A DNA stretch of 12,002 nt from Dictyocoela muelleri. Its lineage: Eukaryota > Microsporidia. Shown here one piece after another: positions 7,110 to 12,002 of this stretch; positions within the stretch are counted from its first letter, which is position 1; each line of letters begins with the position of its first letter. The translations under genes were made by a program, and so were the position numbers. The stretch covers positions 1 to 12,002 of the forward strand of contig SDVU01000606.1 in assembly GCA_016256075.1 (NCBI GenBank). The letters run 5' to 3'. The notes below the pieces were generated by a model. That model was not told where the DNA came from and ran no database searches. It was given only the letters and a program-made list of their open reading frames with translations.

Positions 7110-7754
7110 TTATTTTATCCTTATAAGTAAATTCTTCTGCAACATTTTTTTTGAAAATGAATTTGTGATTTTTATTGATCTTTCGATTTCTATAATTCTT
7201 CTTTTTATAGAATCGTATGTTTTCAATCCTTGCTTTGCCATGTCAATTCTTGTTTCCCTGGATAACCCGTTGATAAACACGTCTTCATGTTTATTTTTAT
7301 TTTGATCGGGTGTGCTATTTCTGCAAACAGAAAATTTTATCAACAAATCCTCAATATAAGAGTCATATTCTTCAATAAAGACGAAATTTATTTGCCTCGA
7401 TCTTTGAAGCAAATATTCATATTTGCTACTTTCATGTTCAGGGTAGAAATGTGCAAGTAATGCATCTAGCATCGTTTTGCTGTTATGTTTTTTGATAAAG
7501 ATTTCATGTAATTGTGTGTCAATTATTGCCGGAATAATCATAACCATCTCATCTTTGCGCCATTTACAGCTGTCCGCTAAATATCGGAATCTTTTTATCC
7601 ATTCTATAATATCCTGTGTTTCCGGAGAATCAAAATATTCTATTGTTCTGGAAATTGTAATATCGGAATTTTGAATTTTAAATGAGAAAGTATGTAGTTT
7701 TCCGTTTATATTTGTACCATGGGTTTTTCGGGCTTCTGCGGATGAATTCATCAT
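7110..7754 (-). pseudogene. Gag (capsid) region of copy 1 (fossil)
   Basis: This frame reads from an ATG at the LTR edge (MMNSSAEARKTHG) and carries a retrotransposon Gag-type segment: SPETQDIIEWIKRFRYLADSCKW, then LLAHFYPEHESSKYEYLLQRSRQ, then the helical EEYDSYIEDLLIKFS and FINGLSRETRIDM. This is the usual order in Ty3/gypsy capsid domains. Its product would assemble the virus-like particle in the cytoplasm. Codons upstream of the chosen ATG run back into the LTR and are not counted as gag. A knuckle lies just downstream at 7051-7095. It has no equivalent in copy 2, which is truncated before this point. Confidence 0.8.
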
Positions 7755-8014
7755 GCCGTGTCTTGATGAGACGTGCCCTTTAGTTAAGTAAAGATGTACA
7801 ATTGATAAAATCCTTTTATTGAAACGATGATGCATATGCTCATGCATTTATTTTCTTTTATACTTAAATCTCCTTTATAAATACCAATGATAAATCACTT
7901 ACTCCTTATAATCAACCAATAAGCCTTTTCTCCTAAAGAAAAATAACAAAACATTAAATTTTATGCAACTGACACTTTTATGAATTTTTATGTCATCACT
8001 GTTGTTCCATGACA
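7754..8014 (-). repeat. Shared LTR (LTR-2): 5' LTR of copy 1, 3' LTR of copy 2
   Basis: It is 261 bases, matching 3784-4044 with 11 differences, all between 7754 and 7927. The last 87 bases (7928-8014) are identical to LTR-1. It carries the TATA-like site at 7872-7883 and AATAAA at 7815-7820, minus strand. Its downstream edge touches the gag ATG directly; its upstream edge touches the polypurine tract of copy 2 (8017-8025). Confidence 0.9.
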
Positions 8015-8055
8015 TGTTTCCTTTTATTTTGATGACGAAGATTTTTTATATTTGT

Positions 8056-9078
8056 TCAACGTCTTGTTTCACCAATTTCTAACATAAAACTATTGCCATT
8101 TGATTTTTTATCAATAATTAAGTAATGACCTGACCAAATGTTATCCATTTTCAGTTTAATAAGATTTTTGACCCACACAGAGTCGCCTATTTCAAATTCA
8201 TGTGTAATTATTGATTTATTCAATTTTTCTTGTTGTTTTTTACTGAATTCTAATTGCTTTAAATGTATATTGTCACGGTTTATTTCGAGTTTTCTTTTCA
8301 ATGGATCGAAAAAGCTTTTTGAATAAATAAACTCATATGGTGAAAATTTTAATGAGGAATGATAACTCATTCTCAATGAATTTTCAATTTTTTGAATTGC
8401 TGTAAAAATATCTGAACCTTCCATACTTCTTAATGAATTGACTATCGTAAGATTAATTCTTTCAGAAACACTATTGGCCGTTGGATTGTAAGCACTGGTG
8501 AATATTTATCTTATTTTATATCTAATGCATAGATATCGCATCCCCCTGTTTGTGAATAGCCACCCTTGATCAGTTATTAAAATCTCGGGCTTTGGATATT
8601 TTTTTAGCCATTGTTTTTCAAATTTATCTTCGATTGTTTTTGCATCAATATTTTCAATAGAGCATAATTTTACCCATCTCGTACATAAGTCAATAATTGT
8701 CAAAATGAAAATTTTTTGTGATGCTTTCTGAGATGTAAAATCTTTGGTATTTAATGGACCTAATATATCCATGGAAATTTTCCGATAAGGTATTTTTTCA
8801 ATTAAATTTTCTTTCAGTTCCCCGTAATTCGAATTGTATAATTTTCCTTCTTGACAAGAAACACAACTCGCTGCATATTCTTGAATCTTCTTTTTGAAAA
8901 ATTTAATAAATATGTAATTTTTTAAAGTCATGTAGTGCCTATTAACCCCGGGATGTGCTAGAATATTGTGTGTATATTCTATTATATGATTTATATATCT
9001 GTCGGGTATAACAATTCTCTTTTTATCATCAATTATTAAATCCGATTCATCTATTTTCATAATTGAATAAACATTCAC
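8056..9078 (-). pseudogene. Integrase region of copy 2 pol (fossil)
   Basis: Identical in sequence to 4086-5108: HHCC zinc module, core segments SMDILGPL and LITDQG, and a C-terminal FEIGDSVWVKN/WSGHYLI module. It lies wholly inside the identical block, so it gives no independent evolutionary information. It is broken like its partner. Confidence 0.88.
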
Positions 9079-9092
9079 TGATAAATTTTTGT

Positions 9093-9530
9093 TTATTTCA
9101 TTGTCCTTTTTTTTTGAAAATTGCTAATTTGTTTTAAACTTAATCCGAAATTTTTTTCTTTAATTGAATAAACTCTGGATAAATAATCTGCTGCAATGTT
9201 TTGGCTTCCTTTAATAAATTCAAAATTTGTGTTGAATTCTTCAAGAAGAATTTTCCAACGCTGTGTTCTCTGATTTGGTGCATTCGTTATATAAAGAAGA
9301 TTGGCATGGTCAGTTTTGAGAATAATTTTGGAATTGAATATTATATTTCTGAAATGATCCAATGCTTTGATAACAGCCAAAGCTTCTTTTTCTATGGTTG
9401 AATATTGTTTTTGAGTACATGTGAACTTGGAGCTAAAAAATCCTATCAATTTATCATTTTGAGATAGTACAGCACCCAAACCACATTCGCTGGCATCTGT
9501 GGGCAGTGTGAATGTTTCACTCTCATCCGG
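9093..9530 (-). pseudogene. RNase H region of copy 2 pol (fossil)
   Basis: Identical to the copy 1 RNase H region, with all four acidic catalytic residues visible (TDAS, EKEAL, KTDH, ADYLSR). It lies wholly inside the identical block. Confidence 0.9.
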
Positions 9531-9572
9531 GAAATTTAATAGCGTTTGTTTTTCTATATCGGTAAGTATACT

Positions 9573-10937
9573 TTATACTATAGATTTATCTTCCTCATTC
9601 CATGAAAATAAATTCCCGCGTTTTAATTTTTCCGTAATTGGAGAAATCCTTGAAATCAAATTTCTTATATAAGGTCGAAACCAATTTAAATATCCGATAA
9701 TTTTCATAATTCCCTTTTTATTTTTTGGATATAGTTCTTTCCGGAAACCATTTACTCTAGATGTATCTGGTCTAATACCTAATGAGGAAATTATATTTCC
9801 TAAATATGTTACTTCTTTTTGAAAAAAGTTGCTTTTTTCAAAATTTATTGATGCGTTATTCTTTTGGAGTATTTCTAGAACCTTTTCCACATTTTGTTCG
9901 TGCTTTTCAGTAGTTGCGCTAAATATCAGAATATCATCCAGAAAAACTTTAACAAAATCCAAACCTTCAAACATATAACCCATTGCTCTCTGAAATATTC
10001 TTGGGGCATTAGAAAGCCCGAAAGGAACTCTTAGGAATTCGTAATGACTGGTAGTTGTCACGAATGTCGTTTCGTGGATATCTTCTTCTTTCATGTGTAT
10101 CTGGTAATATCCCATGTTCAAATCGATTTGTAAATACCATTTAGCCTTTTTAATACTATTTAATTGATCTATTATATTCGGGAAAGGATAGGCTTCTTTT
10201 ACAGTAATTTTGTTTAATCGTCTATAATAAACGACTAATCTTACATTTCCGGTCTTTTTAACAATGGGAAATGCTAATGAGGCAAACGATGATTTACTTG
10301 GTCTAATTATTTTTAGTTCCAGCAATTTATTTATTTCTTCTTTTACTTTCTTTTCTAAAGAATATGGAATTCTATAAGGTTTGCAAGATATTGGATTTGA
10401 ATCTAGAGTATTAATACCATGTTTGATAATATTAATATTTCCCAATACTGGATTGTCTCTTTTGAATTTGTCTATTATTTTTTTTACTCTTTCTGGTGGC
10501 TCATTAATCTTATATAAAATTTTGTTAGAGAGAATATAATCTGGATTTTCTTTCCATCTTAAACTTTTGGTGTTTTGAATTTCGCATAAGACATTGTCAA
10601 TAGTAATAGTTAAATCTTTGTAATTTATAATGACTCCAAATTTCTCGAGAAATTCGGTTCCTATAATAATGGAAGCTCCTAAGTTTTTTAGAACTGTTAA
10701 ATTTGTTTTAAATAATTTATGTGGTAAATCTAAAAATTCAATTTCAGTCTGTAATCTACCAGAAATCTTTTGCTCTACACTATTGGCGAATTGAGCAGTT
10801 TCATTGGAATCAGTGAAAGTAAGTGGAGTATTCATTTCTTTGATTATATTTTCTGATATATAAGATTTAAATACACCAGTATCTATTATGCCTTTAACTA
10901 TTTTACCAAATATTTTGATCTGCATCGATAAAAACAT
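9573..10937 (-). pseudogene. Protease and reverse transcriptase region of copy 2 pol (fossil)
   Basis: The frame has protease, then RT with VYYRRLN, LQIDLNMGYY, VPFGLSNAP and VFLDDILIFS, as in copy 1. The reverse transcriptase part is identical to copy 1. The protease beginning lies outside the identical block and differs at several residues, including the residue after the DTG triad (DTGV here, DTGA in copy 1). DTG itself is kept. Confidence 0.9.
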
Positions 10938-11022
10938 CTTTCAAAATAGTAGGTTCTTTAACAGTATAGGTTTCATTGCTCTGATTTTTATTCTTAGTAT
11001 TTTTATTATTTTTCTGATAATA

Positions 11023-11067
11023 ACATTTTGTTTCATCATGTTTATTACTTTTGTGGTGTTTGCACCA
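11023..11067 (-). other. Gag zinc knuckle of CHHC type, copy 2
   Basis: The minus strand reads WCKHHKSNKHDETKC. The C-x2-H-x4-H-x4-C ligands are all kept while two non-ligand residues differ from copy 1, in a part where the copies are about 6% diverged. This suggests past selection on the ligands. Confidence 0.55.
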
Positions 11068-11104
11068 TTTATCAGTTACTTTTATTTCATCCTTATACAG
11101 TCAT

Positions 11105-11302
11105 TTTCATTATTATAAGTCCCTTATTTCATTATTATAAGTCCCTAATTTCATTATTATAAGTCCCTAAATTCATTATTATAAGTACCTAATTTCATTA
11201 TTATAAGTCCCTAATTTCATTATTATAAATCCCTTATTTCATTATTATAAGTTCCTTATTTCATTATTATAAGTCCCTAATTTCATTATTATAGATTCAT
11301 AA
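11105..11302 (+). repeat. 22-bp minisatellite, nine units
   Basis: Nine tandem units of exactly 22 bases share the core TTATAAGTCCCTAA and start TTTCATTA. Most units differ at zero to three positions; the last is the most diverged. The array begins eight bases after the end of retroelement homology. It has no coding content, and units are contiguous without spacers. Confidence 0.95.
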
Positions 11303-11339
11303 ATTTCATTAATATATTAATTAATACAGGGCTTTGCAA

Positions 11340-11575
11340 GGGTATAGGCCTCCTTTTTAACCTATAGACTCCTTTCTGTATAGTAATAGATTCCTTTCTG
11401 CAAACTTATAGACCCTTTCAAATCAAGTGCCATTTTGAATAGTTATATGATATTTTTGAAGTGTTATAGACTCTTTTTGTTGTGTTATATACCTTTTTTT
11501 TGCAGTGTTATAGCTCTTTTGCAGTGTTATAGACTCCCATATGCCAGTGTTATAGATTATCCGCGTAAATTCACC
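11340..11575 (+). repeat. Degenerate 20-24 bp minisatellite
   Basis: About ten irregular units begin TATAGACTCC or a close variant and often end TTGCAGTGT. Unit length varies, with one insertion of about 15 bases near 11415-11435. The unit start (TTATAGACTCC) resembles the TTATAAGTCCC of the preceding array, so the two are probably related. The open frame 11435-11638 across it is judged spurious. Confidence 0.75.
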
Positions 11576-11584
11576 TATATTATT

Positions 11585-11815
11585 TTTTTAATTATTTATA
11601 ACCCTTATTTTAAACCTTTTTTAACCCTTATTTTTTAACACTTGTTTTTTTAACCCTTGTATTTTAGTCCTTATTTTTTAGCCCTTAATTTTTAAACCTT
11701 ATTTTAACATTTATATTATAACCATTTTATTGTACCCCTTATTTTTCAACTCTCCTTTTTCAACTCTTATTTTTTTAATATCCTTATACCCTTATTTTTT
11801 AACCCCCTTTTTTAA
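11585..11815 (+). repeat. AACCCTTATTTTTT-like degenerate array, forward
   Basis: About 14-base units around AACCCTTATTTTTT recur with many variants (AACCCTTGTATTTT, TACCCCTTATTTTT). The CCCTTATTT core also occurs in the 22-bp array, suggesting common origin. No gene is seen. Confidence 0.8.
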
Positions 11816-12002
11816 CAAAGGTTACAAAAAATAAGAATTAAAAGGGTAGGTTAAAAAAATAAGGTGAAAAAAAGAAGGACTTAAAAAGAGGATGGGTGAA
11901 AAAATAAGGGTTACAAGGAGGTTAAAAAATAAGGGTTAATATATAAGGGTTTAAAAATAAGGGGTAAAAAATAAGGATTAAAAAATAAATGTTAAAAAAT
12001 AA
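11816..12002 (-). repeat. AACCCTTATTTTTT-like degenerate array, inverted
   Basis: From about 11816 the same unit appears as its reverse complement (AAAAAATAAGGGTT, AAAATAAGGGGT) up to the window edge. Together with 11585-11815 it forms a large imperfect inverted repeat with almost no spacer. It continues beyond the window. Confidence 0.85.

Larger units (their letters stand above)
3784..8014 (-). mobile_element. Ty3/gypsy LTR retrotransposon fossil, copy 1
   Basis: The element is 4,231 bases on the minus strand: 5' LTR 7754-8014, gag about 7020-7754, pol (protease, reverse transcriptase, RNase H, integrase) about 4086-6975, polypurine tract 4047-4055, 3' LTR 3784-4044. The order RT, RNase H, integrase identifies Ty3/gypsy rather than copia. 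The LTRs begin TGTCATG and end CATGGCA or CGTGGCA. There is no envelope-like frame and no obvious chromodomain. The coding region is interrupted in several places (about four), so the copy is dead. The two LTRs differ at 11 of 261 positions, all in the first two thirds as read on the plus strand. This means moderate age, but conversion with copy 2 makes a date unreliable. The 5' LTR doubles as the 3' LTR of copy 2, so a target-site duplication cannot be read. Confidence 0.92.
7928..10832. repeat. 2.9 kb direct repeat, identical to 3958-6862
   Basis: This is the second member of the identical pair. See the entry at 3958 for how the limits were set. Confidence 0.85.
7754..11097 (-). mobile_element. 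Ty3/gypsy LTR retrotransposon fossil, copy 2 (5' truncated)
   Basis: This copy consists of the 3' LTR 7754-8014 (shared), pol 8056-10937 and the Gag zinc knuckle 11023-11067. Homology with copy 1 then stops at about 11097 (copy 1 equivalent 7125). The rest of gag and any 5' LTR are missing and replaced by minisatellite. It is broken in the same places as copy 1, which means the breaks predate the last homogenisation. Outside the identical block the two copies differ by about 6%. Confidence 0.9.

Noticed and set aside
7066-7305. Hydrophobic plus-strand frames opposite gag and pol (also 4168, 5231, 7477, 8138, 9201, 10888)
   Set aside because: They are antisense to the clearly coding minus-strand Gag and Pol regions and show no independent support.
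11105-11302. CRISPR-like regular array
   Set aside because: Units are contiguous 22-mers with no unique spacers, and the context is eukaryotic. It is a minisatellite.
11435-11638. 67-residue plus-strand open frame
   Set aside because: It is composed of minisatellite units; its hydrophobic look is due to T-rich codons.
11585-12002. Telomeric repeat (AACCCT-containing)
   Set aside because: There is no run of (CCCTAA)n or (TTAGG)n. AACCCT is always embedded in longer T-rich units of about 14 bases, so it is at most telomere-like by chance.

Overview
The window looks like an AT-rich, repeat-packed stretch of a eukaryotic nuclear genome. The evidence is two tandem remains of a Ty3/gypsy-type LTR retrotransposon, a FLYWCH-type zinc finger reading frame, palindromic foldback elements, tRNA-derived sequence and several minisatellites. 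Proteins are rich in K, N, I and F, as expected at this base composition. There is no intact, confidently identified host gene. A TE-rich microsporidian (where Ty3/gypsy elements and FLYWCH proteins occur together) or an AT-rich invertebrate both fit. This is inference, and the sequence does not settle it.

Layout. Positions 1-152 are the end of a foldback element cut by the window edge. Positions 281-573 form a nearly perfect palindrome. Positions 1012-1972 are a second, complete foldback element whose two arms meet at two head-to-head tRNA-like sequences. Positions 1973-2870 hold short coding-like stretches on the minus strand that look like a decayed gene of unknown kind. Positions 2871-3500 are AT-rich with two small GC-rich islands and a GGCGG hairpin. 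Positions 3537-3761 encode a 74-residue FLYWCH-like finger. It ends 22 bases before the retroelement.

Positions 3784-11097 hold two minus-strand Ty3/gypsy copies in tandem: LTR (3784-4044), internal region with gag and pol, LTR (7754-8014), then a second internal region cut off inside gag at about 11097. By eye the copies are identical over about 2.9 kb (3958-6862 against 7928-10832). They differ by about 6% on both sides of that block, which points to gene conversion or an assembly artefact. Both copies are fossils with several breaks each.

From 11105 to the end the window is non-coding minisatellite: a nine-unit 22-bp array, a degenerate array of related 20-24 bp units, and an AACCCTTATTTTTT-like array that switches strand near 11816, making a large potential foldback.

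The parts do not form a pathway. The window reads as a graveyard of nested and tandem mobile elements with satellites growing at a broken end.
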